A stretch of DNA of 41,827 nucleotides from Rubrivivax sp. (GTDB lineage: Bacteria; Pseudomonadota; Gammaproteobacteria; Burkholderiales; Burkholderiaceae_C), in the NCBI GenBank assembly GCA_018780805.1, contig JADMJD010000139.1, forward strand, positions 1 to 41,827. The letters run 5' to 3'. Shown here piece by piece: positions 1 to 9,415 of this stretch. A model generated the notes under the pieces. That model was not told where the DNA came from. It made no database searches and saw nothing but the letters and a program-made list of their open reading frames with translations. A program made the translations under genes and the position numbers. Each line of letters begins with the position of its first letter. Position 1 is the stretch's first letter.

Positions 1-394
1 CCATGCGCCAGTTCTTCAGGATGTACTCGTGGATCTCGGCCTTGATCCAGTGCAGTGCGTAGCTGACCAGGCGCACGCCTTGTTCCGGGTCGAAACGCTT
101 GACGGCCTTCATCAGGCCCACGTTGCCTTCCTGGATCAGGTCGCCATGGGGCAGGCCGTAACCCAGGTACTGGCGCGCCACCGACACCACCAGGCGCAGG
201 TGCGACAGCACCAGGCGGCCGGCCGCTTCCAGATCGCCCTCGTCACGCAGGCGGCGGGCGAAGCTGCTCTCTTCCTGCGGCGTCAGCAGCGGCAGGCGGT
301 TGACCGCGCTGATGTAGGCGTCCAGGTTGCCGATCGACGGCACCAGGGCCCAGGGATCGCGGACCGAAACAGCGGTGGCAGTGTGTGCGTTCAT
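1..394 (-). CDS. rpoH: RNA polymerase sigma factor RpoH (sigma-32), N-terminal part
   Basis: Heat-shock sigma factor that directs RNA polymerase to chaperone and protease promoters. The gene is cut by the left edge, leaving 131 residues from ATG 394. The visible protein begins [20 protein letters not shown] and continues into sigma region 1.2/2, including [39 protein letters not shown] and [19 protein letters not shown]. The last block is the region 2.3/2.4 signature typical of RpoH as opposed to RpoD or RpoS. A GGAG sequence lies about 8 nt before the ATG. The promoter region carries a CIRCE operator (435-461), so HrcA repression is likely in addition to the usual post-translational control of sigma-32. 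The neighbour upstream is a hybrid histidine kinase on the same strand. Identification is secure; the C-terminal half (regions 3 and 4) lies outside the window. Confidence 0.95.
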   Translation of the reverse strand, partial: MNAHTATAVSVRDPWALVPSIGNLDAYISAVNRLPLLTPQEESSFARRLRDEGDLEAAGRLVLSHLRLVVSVARQYLGYGLPHGDLIQEGNVGLMKAVKRFDPEQGVRLVSYALHWIKAEIHEYILKNWRM

Positions 395-412
395 GTGCAG
401 TGGGACTCCGGG

Positions 413-428
413 GGAACCCTTTGGTTCC
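413..428 (-). repeat. Inverted repeat 3 nt after the rpoH -10 box
   Basis: Minus strand GGAACC-AAAG-GGTTCC, a perfect 6-bp stem with a 4-nt loop. It begins 3 nt downstream of the -10 box and so spans the predicted start site. A 6-4-6 inverted repeat with related arms occupies the same place in the ychF promoter (5694-5709). Confidence 0.6.
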
Positions 429-431
429 GGA

Positions 432-437
432 ATATTA
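432..437 (-). promoter_or_regulatory. -10 box of the rpoH promoter
   Basis: TAATAT on the minus strand, one mismatch from TATAAT, 37 nt before the rpoH ATG. It shares bases with the 3' arm of the CIRCE element. No good -35 hexamer is seen 16-18 nt upstream, where the other CIRCE arm lies. The predicted start site is near 425. Confidence 0.6.
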
Positions 438-461
438 GCACTCGCAGAACGGGAGTGCTGA
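435..461 (-). promoter_or_regulatory. CIRCE operator (HrcA binding site) upstream of rpoH
   Basis: On the minus strand the site reads TCAGCACTC, a 9-nt spacer, then GAGTGCTAA. It matches 17 of the 18 fixed positions of the established consensus TTAGCACTC-N9-GAGTGCTAA, with exactly the canonical 9-nt spacer. It begins 41 nt upstream of the rpoH start codon and overlaps the TAATAT -10 box, the usual position for HrcA repression. Confidence 0.93.
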
Positions 462-496
462 CGGCCTTGCAAACCGTCATGTGAGTGACTGCACAC

Positions 497-3400
497 TCAT
501 CCCCAGCGTGTTTCCACCTGTGTCAGCAGTTCGTCGATGCGGGTCAGCAGCTCGGCCAGGTTCAGGGGTTTGGACAGGTAGCCTGCCGCGCCTTCCGTCA
601 TGGCCCGTTCGATGCGCTCGCGTGTGGCGTCGGCCGACAGCACCAGCACCGGGATCGCCGCCGTGTTGTCGTCGGCCTTCAGGTGGCGCAGCAGGTCCAT
701 GCCGTCGATGTCGGGCAGGTGCATGTCCAGCAGCAGCAGGTCGGGCTGGCGCTCGCGGATCGCCATCAGCGCATCCAGGCCCAGCGTGGACACCGTCAGC
801 TCGATCTGCGGCCGCTGAGCCAGCATGCCGCGCATCAGCACGACGTTGGTTTCGTTGTCTTCCACGTAGTGCACGTGGCGCTGGCGGTAGCGGCCGCCGT
901 CGGGCGTGGGGGCCGGGTCGGCCCGTTGCTGCGGGTCTTCGTCGTCCAGCGGCAGGCGCAGCACAAAGGTGGCGCCGGGCCCGGCATCGGCGTGGCGTGC
1001 GTCCAGCGAGCCCCCCATCAACTCCGCCAGGCGCCGGCTGATGACCAGGCCGATGCCGGTGCCCTCGACCCCCGAGCCTTCGCGGCCCAGGCGGTTGAAG
1101 GGCTGGAATAGACCCTCCAACTGGTCGGCGCTCAGGCCCAGGCCCGTGTCGTGCACCAGGATCTCCAGCATGCCCGGTGTCTGGGTGCCGAAGTGGATGT
1201 CGACCCGCCCACCTTCGACGTTGTACTTGACCGCGTTGGACAGCAGGTTGGTCAGGATCTGCTTGACCCGCGTTTCGTCGCCACGCACGCGCAGCCCCCG
1301 GTCGGCCAGCTCGGCCCGCCCCAGCGCCACATGCCGGCGTTCAGCGGCCGTGGCCACCAGCGAGAGCGTGGCGTCGAGCAGCGCCGACGGGTCGAGTGCA
1401 CGCGGGCTCAGGCGCAGCGAGCCGGATTCGATCATCGACAGATCCAGCGTGTCGTTGATCATGTTCAGCAGGTGCCAGCCGGCGTCCTGGATCTGGCCGG
1501 CCCAGCGTTGCTGGTGGGTCACCAGCGGTGGTGTGTGGTCGCGTGCCAGCAGCTGCGCAAAACCCAGCATCGCGTTCAGCGGCGTGCGCAGCTCATGGCT
1601 CATGCGGCTGACGAAGTCGCTCTTGGCGCGGCTGGACGCCTCGGCCTGCTCGCGCGCGCGCTCGCTGGCCTGCAGCCGCAGGTGTTCGCCGATGTCCTCG
1701 ACCACGCCCACCAGCCGGCGCGGTGTGCCGTCGCTGTCGTGCAGCGCGGACAGGCCCAGCTGCACCGTCAGCGTCTGGCCCTGCGCGCCCAGCAGCCGCA
1801 CCCGGCGGCGCAGCAAGGCCTGGCGGCCCGAGGCCAGTTCGTCCAGCAGCCCGTTCACCTCGGCGCGGTCCAGCGGGTGGGCCCAGTCGCTCAAGCGCGG
1901 TGCGGGCTCGGGCAGGCCGGGCAGGCCCAGCATCGCCAGCAGGCTGGGGTTGGCTTCGCGTACGCCGCCTTCGGTGTCGGCATAAACCACGCCGATGGGG
2001 ACGTGGTCGACGATGTTGCGCAACCGTTCCTGGTTCTCGCGCAAGGCCTGGCCGGCGTGGCGCAGATCGCTGGTGCGTTCGGCCACGGCGGCCTCGATGC
2101 GCTGCTGGCGCCCGGACACCATCAGCAGCAGCGCGCCCAGCAGCGACGTGGCCAGCAGGCCGATGACCGAGAACATCCAGCCGCCGCTGTCGGCCAGGCC
2201 GGGCAGGCCGTTGGGCCCGGCGCCTATGCGCAAGACCAGCGGGCGACCGCCAAAATCGATGGGCCGGTCAAAACTGAGCACGCTGCGCTCCAGGCGCTCG
2301 CAACCCACCGGCCCGGCCAGCCGCGGCCGCTGTGCGGCCGGATCGGGGTCCACCAGGCACCAGCGCAAGGTGGTGGGCCGGCTGCGCAGCAGATCGGCCA
2401 GCATGGCATCCAGCCGCAGCGTCACGAACACCAGGCCGCTGAAGGCGGTACGCCGCGCGGCCTCGTCCACCGGGTCGCCCCTGTACAACAGCTGGTACAG
2501 CACCACACCGGTTTCGTCGCCCTCGGCCTGGGTCAGCCGGAACCCGGCTGTGGCGGCCGGCCGGTCCAGGGTCAGCGCACGCTCCACCGCCGCCCGCGCG
2601 GCCGGGATGGACCAGGTGTTGACACCCAGGGCCGTGCGGTTGGGGGCCAGAGGCTCGATGTAACGGATGGCCAGCACCTCGGCATCGGCGGCGGCCGTGC
2701 CCTCTTGGCGGTCGAAGACGCGGTAGTCGGCCACTGGCCCTTCGGCCCGCACGCGCGCCTCGTAGGCCTGCACCTCGTTGCGCGCCACACGTTGGCTGTG
2801 GCCGATGGCCACCAGGTAGGGCTGGTCCACCAGCCAGGCGGCCACGGCGCGCCGCATCTCGTGCGGCTCCACGTTCTGCTGGGTGTCGAACAGGTTGTGC
2901 ATCGCCAGCAAGGCCCGTTGGGGGCCCCGCAGCAAGGCATCCACCCGCTCGCCCAGCCCCCAGGCGTCGCGTTCGAAGGCAGCCTGGCGCCGTTGGTCCT
3001 GGGCGGCGATCACCCAGACCGTGGCGCCCGCCAGCAGGGCGGAGGCCAGCAGCATCGGCAACGCCACGATGACACGCCGCCGCGCCCAATCGGTCCGTGG
3101 CCGTCCGATCAGGCTGAGCACGATGGGGGCTGCGATCAGCACGCCCAAGGTGTCGCCAACCCACCAGGTCCACCAGGTGACGCCGACCTCGTCGGCGCCG
3201 AGCACCCCTTGTGCGCGCAGCACGGCGGTGGCCAGGGTGGCGTTCACCCCGCAAGCCAGCGGCGCACCAAGGGCAAAAAACCGCGCCAGGTCCACGGGCT
3301 CGGACAAGGTCAGGGGCTGGCTGACCCAGCGCCGGATCAACCAGCGGCCCAGCCCGGCCTGCAGCGCTGCCCCGGCGCCAATGGCGACGGCCGACAGTAC

Positions 3401-3655
3401 CGTGCCGAGACCGAGTGTGCCGCGCTCCGAGCCCAGCAACACGTTGACCACGGCCGACCCAAGCGCTGCACCCAGCAGCCCCCAGCGGCCGTGCACCAGG
3501 GCGGCGGCCAGCGCGATGCCGGCCGGTGGGTAGATGGGGCTGGCCATGCTGGGGGCCACCGCCAGGCGCATGGCGAGCCAGCCGACCAGCGCATAGGCCG
3601 CGGCGGTCAGAAGGGCGGCCACGATGCCGGTGACCAGGGGAGGGCGCTTCATCAT
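497..3655 (-). CDS. Membrane hybrid sensor histidine kinase/response regulator (MASE1-CHASE-PAS-HisKA-HATPase-REC)
   Basis: A 1052-residue hybrid sensor. Residues 1-200 form a MASE1-type membrane domain of about eight hydrophobic segments. After one more segment (about 200-218), residues 225-430 resemble a periplasmic CHASE ligand-binding domain, closed by a membrane segment at 490-513. A PAS domain follows (about 540-660), then HisKA with SHELRTP and phospho-acceptor His687, and HATPase_c with N807, DTGLG at 836-840 and GTGIGL at 865-870. The C-terminal receiver has Asp977 in LLLLDMHLPDIDG and Lys1029. No DNA-binding or cyclase output domain is present, so the signal probably passes to a separate phosphotransfer or response protein. 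The start is ambiguous between two adjacent ATGs (3655 and 3652) and no clear ribosome binding site is visible. The gene lies 51 bp after the ydhF-like gene and 102 bp before rpoH. The ligand is unknown. Confidence 0.93.
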   Translation of the reverse strand: MMKRPPLVTGIVAALLTAAAYALVGWLAMRLAVAPSMASPIYPPAGIALAAALVHGRWGLLGAALGSAVVNVLLGSERGTLGLGTVLSAVAIGAGAALQAGLGRWLIRRWVSQPLTLSEPVDLARFFALGAPLACGVNATLATAVLRAQGVLGADEVGVTWWTWWVGDTLGVLIAAPIVLSLIGRPRTDWARRRVIVALPMLLASALLAGATVWVIAAQDQRRQAAFERDAWGLGERVDALLRGPQRALLAMHNLFDTQQNVEPHEMRRAVAAWLVDQPYLVAIGHSQRVARNEVQAYEARVRAEGPVADYRVFDRQEGTAAADAEVLAIRYIEPLAPNRTALGVNTWSIPAARAAVERALTLDRPAATAGFRLTQAEGDETGVVLYQLLYRGDPVDEAARRTAFSGLVFVTLRLDAMLADLLRSRPTTLRWCLVDPDPAAQRPRLAGPVGCERLERSVLSFDRPIDFGGRPLVLRIGAGPNGLPGLADSGGWMFSVIGLLATSLLGALLLMVSGRQQRIEAAVAERTSDLRHAGQALRENQERLRNIVDHVPIGVVYADTEGGVREANPSLLAMLGLPGLPEPAPRLSDWAHPLDRAEVNGLLDELASGRQALLRRRVRLLGAQGQTLTVQLGLSALHDSDGTPRRLVGVVEDIGEHLRLQASERAREQAEASSRAKSDFVSRMSHELRTPLNAMLGFAQLLARDHTPPLVTHQQRWAGQIQDAGWHLLNMINDTLDLSMIESGSLRLSPRALDPSALLDATLSLVATAAERRHVALGRAELADRGLRVRGDETRVKQILTNLLSNAVKYNVEGGRVDIHFGTQTPGMLEILVHDTGLGLSADQLEGLFQPFNRLGREGSGVEGTGIGLVISRRLAELMGGSLDARHADAGPGATFVLRLPLDDEDPQQRADPAPTPDGGRYRQRHVHYVEDNETNVVLMRGMLAQRPQIELTVSTLGLDALMAIRERQPDLLLLDMHLPDIDGMDLLRHLKADDNTAAIPVLVLSADATRERIERAMTEGAAGYLSKPLNLAELLTRIDELLTQVETRWG

Positions 3656-3706
3656 GGCGGCGTGTGGTGGCAGGCTAGCACCTTGGCAGCGGCCAGCCCA
3701 GCCCCT

Positions 3707-4588
3707 TCACGGCAGGGCTTGGCCGGCCCCTGCCTGCCACAGCTCGGCCCAGGTCTGTGCGTCCAGCGTCAGGGTCAACGCGGCCAGCGCTTCCTGCAGC
3801 CCTTCAGGCCGCATCGAGCCGATCAGCGGGTGGGGCCGTGTCGGGTGGCGCAGCAGCCAGGCGTAGGCCACCGTGGCCGGCGCCACGCCCAGCCGGGCGG
3901 CGATGCTGCCCAGCACCCAGCGCACCCGTTGCGCGTCGGGTGATTCGTCACCGCCGAGCAGCCGGCCCCCGGCCAGCGGCGACCAGACCATGGGCCGCAG
4001 GCCGCGCTGCTGCAGCTGGTCCAGCGTGCCGTCGTGCAGCGGTTCGCGCCGCAGCGGGTGCAGCTCGATCTGGTTGGTGGCCAGCGGCGTGTGGGTGTCC
4101 AGCAGCGCAAACTGTGCCGGGCTGAAGTTGGAGACACCAAACGCCAGGATCTTGCCGTCGCGCTTCAGGTCGGCCACGGTGGCGGCGACTTCAGCCGCGT
4201 CCAGCAGCGGGTCGGGGCGGTGGATCAGCAGCAGGTCCAACCGGTCGGTGTGCAGCTCGCGCAACGACTGTTCGACGCTGGCCACGATGTGCGCGCGGGA
4301 GGTGTCGTAGTGTTTGACGCGCGCCGCGCCACGCGGGTGCCCGGCCAGCCGGATGCCACATTTGCTGACCAGCTGCAGCCGCTGGCGCAGGCCAGGTGCC
4401 AGCGCCAGCGCGTCGCCGAACAAGGCCTCCACCGTGTAGCCGCCATAGATGTCGGCGTGATCGAAGCTGCTGACGCCGGCCTCGGCCGTGGCCTCGATCC
4501 AGCGCAGGGTCTGCGCTGCGCTCCAGCCGCGCTCGGCCAGGCGCCAGGTGCCGGCGACAAACGGGCTGAGCGCGGCCGTCGGGCTCAC
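3707..4588 (-). CDS. ydhF: Aldo/keto reductase, YdhF type
   Basis: NADPH-dependent oxidoreductase of the aldo/keto reductase superfamily, 293 residues. It closely resembles E. coli YdhF along its length: [20 protein letters not shown] carries the catalytic Asp and Tyr, LVSKCGIR the catalytic Lys, [13 protein letters not shown] the active-site His, then [15 protein letters not shown] and [19 protein letters not shown]. The start is GTG 4588, which overlaps the ychF stop by 4 bp (GTGA), so the two are translationally coupled. The open frame continues upstream inside ychF, but that part has no family similarity. The physiological substrate of YdhF is not established and nothing in the context fixes it. 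Confidence 0.9.
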   Translation of the reverse strand: MSPTAALSPFVAGTWRLAERGWSAAQTLRWIEATAEAGVSSFDHADIYGGYTVEALFGDALALAPGLRQRLQLVSKCGIRLAGHPRGAARVKHYDTSRAHIVASVEQSLRELHTDRLDLLLIHRPDPLLDAAEVAATVADLKRDGKILAFGVSNFSPAQFALLDTHTPLATNQIELHPLRREPLHDGTLDQLQQRGLRPMVWSPLAGGRLLGGDESPDAQRVRWVLGSIAARLGVAPATVAYAWLLRHPTRPHPLIGSMRPEGLQEALAALTLTLDAQTWAELWQAGAGQALP

Positions 4589-5679
4589 ACGTTGAACAGG
4601 AAGTTCAGCACGTCGCCGTCGTGCACCACGTAGTCCTTGCCTTCGGCGCGCATCTTGCCGGCGTCCTTCGCGCCTTGTTCGCCCTTGAAGGCGATGAACT
4701 GCTCGAAAGCGATGGTCTGGGCGCGGATGAAACCACGCTCGAAATCGGTGTGGATGACACCGGCCGCCTGCGGCGCGGTGGCGCCGATGGGGATGGTCCA
4801 GGCGCGCACTTCCTTCACGCCGGCGGTGAAGTAGGTCTGCAGCCCCAGCAGCTTGAAGGCACCGCGGATCAGCCGGTTCAGGCCCGGTTCGTCCTGGCCC
4901 ATCTCGGCCAGGAACATCACCTTGTCCTCGTCGGCCATGTCGGCCAGGTCGGCTTCGGTCTTGGCGCAGATGGCCACCACCGGCGCGTGCTGCGCCTCGG
5001 CGTAGGCGCGCAGCCGGTCCAGGTAGGGGTTGTTCTCGAAGCCGGTTTCGCTGACGTTGCCGACGAACATCGCCGGCTTGGCCGTGATCAGGCACAGCGG
5101 CTTCAGGATGACGCGCTCTTCCTTGCTGAAATCGATGCCACGCACCGGCTGCGCCTGGTCCAGCGCGGCCTGGCACTTCTCCAGCACCTTCACCAGCGCC
5201 GCAGCTTCCTTGTCGTTGCCCGAGCGCGCGGCCTTCACGTAGCGGTGCAGGCTCTTTTCCACGGTGGCCAGGTCGGCCAGGCAGAGCTCGGTCTGGATGA
5301 CCTCGATGTCGGCGATCGGGTCCACCCGGCCGGCGACGTGGATCACGTTGTCGTCATCGAAACAGCGCACCACGTTGACGATGGCATCGGTCTCGCGGAT
5401 GTGGCTCAGGAACTGGTTGCCCAGGCCCTCACCCTTGCTGGCCCCCGCCACCAGGCCGGCGATGTCGACGAACTCGACGATGGCCGGCACCACACGCTCG
5501 GGCTGCACGATGGCCGACAGCTGCGCCAGCCGCGGATCGGGCACCTCGACCACGCCGACATTGGGCTCGATGGTGCAGAACGGGTAGTTCTCGGCCGCGA
5601 TGCCGGCCTTGGTGAGCGCGTTGAAAAGGGTGGACTTGCCGACGTTCGGCAGTCCGACGATGCCGCACTGGAGGCTCAT
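4585..5679 (-). CDS. ychF: Redox-regulated ATPase YchF (OLA1 family)
   Basis: Obg-related P-loop protein of 364 residues that hydrolyses ATP rather than GTP and associates with ribosomes and stress responses. The P-loop is GLPNVGKST at residues 9-17, the G3 motif is DIAGLV, and the G4 position reads NVSE instead of NKxD, the hallmark of ATP preference in this family. The C-terminus [19 protein letters not shown] through [16 protein letters not shown] is the usual TGS-like domain. Length is normal for bacteria (about 363). The start ATG 5679 is fixed by the conserved [21 protein letters not shown] -10 box and an inverted repeat lie in the 35 bp upstream. The stop overlaps the start of the aldo/keto reductase gene. 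Confidence 0.97.
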   Translation of the reverse strand: MSLQCGIVGLPNVGKSTLFNALTKAGIAAENYPFCTIEPNVGVVEVPDPRLAQLSAIVQPERVVPAIVEFVDIAGLVAGASKGEGLGNQFLSHIRETDAIVNVVRCFDDDNVIHVAGRVDPIADIEVIQTELCLADLATVEKSLHRYVKAARSGNDKEAAALVKVLEKCQAALDQAQPVRGIDFSKEERVILKPLCLITAKPAMFVGNVSETGFENNPYLDRLRAYAEAQHAPVVAICAKTEADLADMADEDKVMFLAEMGQDEPGLNRLIRGAFKLLGLQTYFTAGVKEVRAWTIPIGATAPQAAGVIHTDFERGFIRAQTIAFEQFIAFKGEQGAKDAGKMRAEGKDYVVHDGDVLNFLFNV

Positions 5680-5693
5680 CGGGGGCTTTCGCT

Positions 5694-5709
5694 GGGTTCG
5701 GGGGAACCC
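5694..5709 (-). repeat. Inverted repeat 3 nt after the ychF -10 box
   Basis: Minus strand GGGTTC-CCCC-GAACCC, a perfect 6-bp inverted repeat with a 4-nt centre. It lies 3 nt downstream of the TAAAAT box and 14 nt before the ychF ATG. Size and position match the repeat in the rpoH promoter. It is not a terminator because no T tract follows on either strand. Confidence 0.6.
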
Positions 5710-5712
5710 GCG

Positions 5713-5718
5713 ATTTTA
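5713..5718 (-). promoter_or_regulatory. Probable -10 box of ychF
   Basis: TAAAAT on the minus strand, 33 nt before the ychF ATG in a short A/T-rich patch between ychF and folE2. The -35 region is not convincing. Confidence 0.45.
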
Positions 5719-5745
5719 CGGCCTCAGCGCGGTATCAACGCGCCT

Positions 5746-6543
5746 TCAGCGTGTGATGCGGGCCCAGGCGCTGTGGTTGTGGATGGACTCGAAGTTTTCC
5801 ACGTCCACCTGGTAGCGCCCGATGCGGGCATCGGCGTTCAGGCGCAGCGCGACATCACGCACCAGGTCCTCGACGAACTTGGGGTTTTCGTAGGCGCGTT
5901 CGGTGACCCACTTTTCGTCGGCGCGCTTGAGCATCGGCCAGATCTCGCAACTGGCGGAATCCTCGGCAAAACGCACGAGTTGATGCCATTCCACAGGCTG
6001 CAACAGCTCGACACGGATCGTGACCAGCGAGCGTTGGTTGTGTGCACCGTAGTCGGAGATCTCCTTCGAACACGGGCACAGGCTCTTCACCGGCACTGCC
6101 ACCTCGGCCCACACCGTGGTGGTGCCGGCCAGGGTCTCGGCGATCCAGCGGCCCTGGTAGTCCAGCAGGCTGGACAGGCCCGACACCGGCGCACGTTTGC
6201 GGATGAAAAACTCGAACGCGGCTTCGATGCGGCCTTCGGTGGCGTGCAGCTTCTCGAGCATCTGGCCGTGGCGCTGGCGCAGTGTGGCGGCGTCCAGCGC
6301 TTCGCCCGACTCGGCCAGCGCGTCCAGCCAGGCCACGAAACGCGACATGTGCGTGCCCTTTTGCTCGGCCGGCAGCGCCACATCGAGGGCCCAGCGCGCG
6401 GCGGTGCTTTGCACCGCACCGGCCACCCGCAGCTGCAGCGGGTAGCGCACGTCCTTCACGCCCACACGCTGGATCGGCAGATGCCGTTCGTCGCGGGCGC
6501 TTTGGGTGTCGGGGATGTGCAGGGCGTCGGTCAAAGTGTTCAT
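5746..6543 (-). CDS. folE2: GTP cyclohydrolase FolE2 (type IB)
   Basis: Converts GTP to 7,8-dihydroneopterin triphosphate, the first step of folate (and queuosine) synthesis. This is the metal-flexible FolE2 family, not the zinc-dependent FolE1. 265 residues, normal for the family. [19 protein letters not shown] (about 154-172) holds the metal-binding Cys156 and the nearby His168 typical of FolE2. The N-terminal [19 protein letters not shown] block ([16 protein letters not shown] here) and the ending [13 protein letters not shown] also match the family. The gene follows dxs by 78 bp on the same strand and may belong to the xseB-ispA-dxs unit. No Zur-type operator was recognised in the 78-bp gap. 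Confidence 0.95.
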   Translation of the reverse strand: MNTLTDALHIPDTQSARDERHLPIQRVGVKDVRYPLQLRVAGAVQSTAARWALDVALPAEQKGTHMSRFVAWLDALAESGEALDAATLRQRHGQMLEKLHATEGRIEAAFEFFIRKRAPVSGLSSLLDYQGRWIAETLAGTTTVWAEVAVPVKSLCPCSKEISDYGAHNQRSLVTIRVELLQPVEWHQLVRFAEDSASCEIWPMLKRADEKWVTERAYENPKFVEDLVRDVALRLNADARIGRYQVDVENFESIHNHSAWARITR

Positions 6544-6621
6544 GATGCGGGGTCAAGCATCTCACCAATCGGACAACCTTGGGGTCGCCCGGGTGTCACG
6601 ACGCCGTTCGAAGGCTTTGAA

Positions 6622-8523
6622 TCAGCTGTTGGCGGCCGGGCGCACCAGCGCCGGGCGGCTGCCAAAACGTTGGCGGATGGATTGTTCGATGCCGGCGGCG
6701 TCCAGGCCGTACAGGCTCATCAGCTTGCCCGGCTCGCCATGGTCGGTGAACAGGTCGGGCAGGCCCAGCGACAGCAGCGGCACCAGAACTCCTGCCTCGG
6801 CCAGGCATTCGCCCACCGCGCTGCCAGCACCGCCCGGCAGGCAGCCGTCTTCCACCGTGACGATGGCCTCGTGCGTGCGGGCCAGTTCCAGCACCAGGGC
6901 CGTGTCCAGCGGTTTGGCAAAACGCATGTTGGCCACCGTGGCGTCCAGCGTCTCGGCCGCCTTCAGCGCCGGGTAGAGCAGGGTGCCAAAGGCCAGGATC
7001 GCGATGCGTTCGCCGCGGCGCCGCACTTCACCCTGGCCCCAGGGCCATTCGGCCAGATCGCTGCCGGCGGCCACACCCGCGCCGGCGCCGCGCGGGTAAC
7101 GCACGGTGACCGGGTGGTTCTGGCGGAACGCGGTGGTCAGCGCCTGGCGGCACTCGGCCTCGTCGGCCGGGGTCAGCACGCTCATGTTCGGGATGCAGCG
7201 TGTGTAGGCGATGTCGTAGGCCCCGGCGTGGGTCGGGCCGTCGGCGCCGACGATGCCGGCCCGATCCAGCGCAAACACCACCGGCAGGTTCTGCAGCGCC
7301 ACGTCGTGGATCAGCTGGTCGTAACCGCGCTGCAGGAAGGTCGAGTAGATCGCCAGCACGGGTTTCAGCCCTTCACAGGCCAGACCACCGGCGAAGGTGA
7401 CGGCGTGCTGCTCGGCGATGCCGACATCGTGGTAACGCTGCGGGAAACGCTGGTGGAACTCCACCATGCCCGAGCCTTCGCGCATCGCGGGCGTGATGCC
7501 CACCAGCCGCGGGTCGGCCTCGGCCATGTCGCACAGCCAGCTGCCGAAGACCTGCGTGAAGGTGGGTTTGCTGGGGGTGGTGGCCTTCGGGAAACCTTCG
7601 GCGGGGTTGAATTTGCCGCTGGCGGCGTGGTATTTCACCGGGTCGGCTTCGGCCAGCTTGTAGCCGTAGCCCTTCTTGGTGACCACGTGCAGGAACTGCG
7701 GGCCCTTCTTGGCGCGCAGGTTCTCCAGCGTCGGGATCAGCGAGTCCAGGTCGTGGCCGTCGATCGGGCCCACGTAGTTGAAGCCGAACTCCTCGAAGAT
7801 GGTGCCCGGCACGACCATGCCCTTGGCGTGTTCCTCGAAGCGACGCGCCAGCTCGAACAGCGGCGGCGCGGCCTTCAGCACGGCCTTGGCACCTTCGCGC
7901 GCGGCGGCGTAGAACTGGCCGCTCATCAGCCGCGCCAGGTGTTTGTTCAGCGCGCCCACCGGCGGGCTGATCGACATGTCGTTGTCGTTCAGCACCACCA
8001 GGATGTCGGCGTTGATGCCGGCGTGGCTGACACCGGCGTTGTTCAGCGCCTCGAAGGCCATGCCGGCGCTCATCGCGCCGTCGCCGATGATGGCCACGGC
8101 CTTGCGGTCCTCGCCCTTGAGCTGAGCGCCCAGCGCCATGCCCAAGGCGGCGCTGATGCTGGTGGAGCTGTGTGCGGTGCCGAAGGTGTCGTACTCGCTC
8201 TCGTCGCGTTTGGGGAAACCCGCGATGCCGCCGTACTGGCGCAACGTGCCCATGCGCTCGCGCCGGCCGGTCAGGATCTTGTGCGGGTAGGTCTGGTGGC
8301 CCACGTCCCAGACCAGGCGGTCCCAGGGCGTGTTGAACACGTAGTGCAGCGCCACCGTCAGCTCCACGGTGCCCAGGTTGCTGCCCAGGTGGCCGCCGGT
8401 CTGGCTGACGGTCTGCAGCACGTATTCGCGCAACTGGGTCGCCAGGGCCGGCAGTTCAGAACGGCTCAGCTTGCGCAGGTCGGCAGGCGCGTTGACACGT
8501 TCCAGAAGCTTGAATTGAGTCAT
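6622..8523 (-). CDS. dxs: 1-deoxy-D-xylulose-5-phosphate synthase
   Basis: Thiamine-diphosphate enzyme that condenses pyruvate and glyceraldehyde 3-phosphate in the first step of the MEP isoprenoid pathway; it also feeds thiamine and pyridoxal synthesis. 633 residues from ATG 8523. Visible motifs are [20 protein letters not shown] near the N-terminus, the ThDP/Mg motif [18 protein letters not shown] starting near residue 148, and [16 protein letters not shown] (near 375) with the catalytic Glu. The open frame runs 35 codons further upstream into ispA, but homology begins at [16 protein letters not shown]. Only 1 nt separates it from the ispA stop, so the two are almost certainly cotranslated. 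Length and motifs are complete. Confidence 0.98.
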   Translation of the reverse strand: MTQFKLLERVNAPADLRKLSRSELPALATQLREYVLQTVSQTGGHLGSNLGTVELTVALHYVFNTPWDRLVWDVGHQTYPHKILTGRRERMGTLRQYGGIAGFPKRDESEYDTFGTAHSSTSISAALGMALGAQLKGEDRKAVAIIGDGAMSAGMAFEALNNAGVSHAGINADILVVLNDNDMSISPPVGALNKHLARLMSGQFYAAAREGAKAVLKAAPPLFELARRFEEHAKGMVVPGTIFEEFGFNYVGPIDGHDLDSLIPTLENLRAKKGPQFLHVVTKKGYGYKLAEADPVKYHAASGKFNPAEGFPKATTPSKPTFTQVFGSWLCDMAEADPRLVGITPAMREGSGMVEFHQRFPQRYHDVGIAEQHAVTFAGGLACEGLKPVLAIYSTFLQRGYDQLIHDVALQNLPVVFALDRAGIVGADGPTHAGAYDIAYTRCIPNMSVLTPADEAECRQALTTAFRQNHPVTVRYPRGAGAGVAAGSDLAEWPWGQGEVRRRGERIAILAFGTLLYPALKAAETLDATVANMRFAKPLDTALVLELARTHEAIVTVEDGCLPGGAGSAVGECLAEAGVLVPLLSLGLPDLFTDHGEPGKLMSLYGLDAAGIEQSIRQRFGSRPALVRPAANS

Positions 8524-8524
8524 C

Positions 8525-9415
8525 TCAGCTGTCTCGATCAACGACCTTGTCGGCCAGCATCGCGAGTGCCACCGTGTCGGCCAGGCCGCTGCTGCGCAGC
8601 GCGGCCTGAGCCTGCGCGTGCAGCGCATCGGCGCGCAGGCGGGCGTGTTCCAGCCCCAGCACGCTGACGTAGGTGGGTTTGTTGGCGTCCAGGTCCTTGC
8701 CCGCGGTTTTGCCCAGGGTTTCGGAGGCCTGGGTCACGTCCAGGATGTCGTCCACCACCTGGAAGGCCAGGCCGATGGCAGCACCGTAGTCGGACAGCGC
8801 CTGCCAGGCGCGGGCATCGGGCGTGCCGCAGGCCGCACCCATCAACACACTGGCCTGCAGCAGGGCGCCAGTCTTGCGGCGGTGCATGTCCTGCAGCTGC
8901 TCTTCCAGCAGCGGCCGGCCGGTGGCGGCCAGGTCGATGGCCTGGCCGCCGGCCATGCCGGCCTGGCCGGCGGCGCGCGCCAGCAGGCCCACCAGCCGGG
9001 CCTGCAACGCCAGCGGGACCAGGGCCTCGTCTGGTGTCAGCACCTCGAAGGCCAGGGCCTGCATGGCGTCGCCGGCCAGCATGGCCTGCGCTTCGCCGAA
9101 CTGCACGTGCACCGTGGGTTTGCCGCGGCGCAGCACGTCGTTGTCCATGCAGGGCATGTCGTCGTGAATCAGTGAATAGGCGTGGATCAGCTCGACCGCC
9201 ACCGCAGCCCGCAGCGCCGCCTCGCGCTGGCCGCCCAGGGCCTCGCAGGCGGCCAGCACCAGCAGGGGGCGCAGGCGTTTGCCACCGTCGAGCACCCCAT
9301 AACGCATGGCCTCACCCAGGCCGGCCGGCGCTTCCGACGGCACCCAGGCCGACAAGGCCTGCTCGACATCCACCAGGCACTGGCGGGCCCAGGTGTCGAA
9401 CTGCTCCGGCGTCAT
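8525..9415 (-). CDS. ispA: Farnesyl diphosphate synthase (geranyltranstransferase)
   Basis: Adds isopentenyl diphosphate to dimethylallyl and geranyl diphosphate to make farnesyl diphosphate, the precursor of undecaprenyl phosphate and the ubiquinone side chain. 296 residues. The first aspartate-rich motif is DDMPCMD (85-91), followed by [12 protein letters not shown]; the second is DDILD (222-226) in [22 protein letters not shown] at 44-50 binds diphosphate. Start ATG 9415 overlaps the xseB stop by 4 bp (ATGA) and fits the normal length; an open frame continues upstream inside xseB without homology. Part of the conserved order xseB-ispA-dxs. Confidence 0.97.
   Translation of the reverse strand: MTPEQFDTWARQCLVDVEQALSAWVPSEAPAGLGEAMRYGVLDGGKRLRPLLVLAACEALGGQREAALRAAVAVELIHAYSLIHDDMPCMDNDVLRRGKPTVHVQFGEAQAMLAGDAMQALAFEVLTPDEALVPLALQARLVGLLARAAGQAGMAGGQAIDLAATGRPLLEEQLQDMHRRKTGALLQASVLMGAACGTPDARAWQALSDYGAAIGLAFQVVDDILDVTQASETLGKTAGKDLDANKPTYVSVLGLEHARLRADALHAQAQAALRSSGLADTVALAMLADKVVDRDS

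Noticed and set aside
413..428. rpoH leader hairpin as an RNA thermometer.
   Set aside because: The predicted start site (near 425) lies inside the repeat, so the full stem would not be transcribed, and it does not cover the GGAG or the ATG.
467..472. TTGCAA as the -35 box of rpoH.
   Set aside because: It is 29 nt from the TAATAT box, far beyond the 16-18 nt that sigma-70 polymerase accepts.
1151..3943. Very long plus-strand open frame (about 930 codons) opposite the histidine kinase gene.
   Set aside because: It is antisense to a gene with clear domains and its translation is rich in His, Gln, Arg and Ala without family motifs, as expected from the mirror of GC-rich codons.
4621..8667. Plus-strand open frame of about 1348 codons across ychF, folE2 and dxs.
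   Set aside because: Antisense shadow. It crosses three real genes and their gaps and shows no domain, only His/Gln/Arg/Gly-rich sequence.
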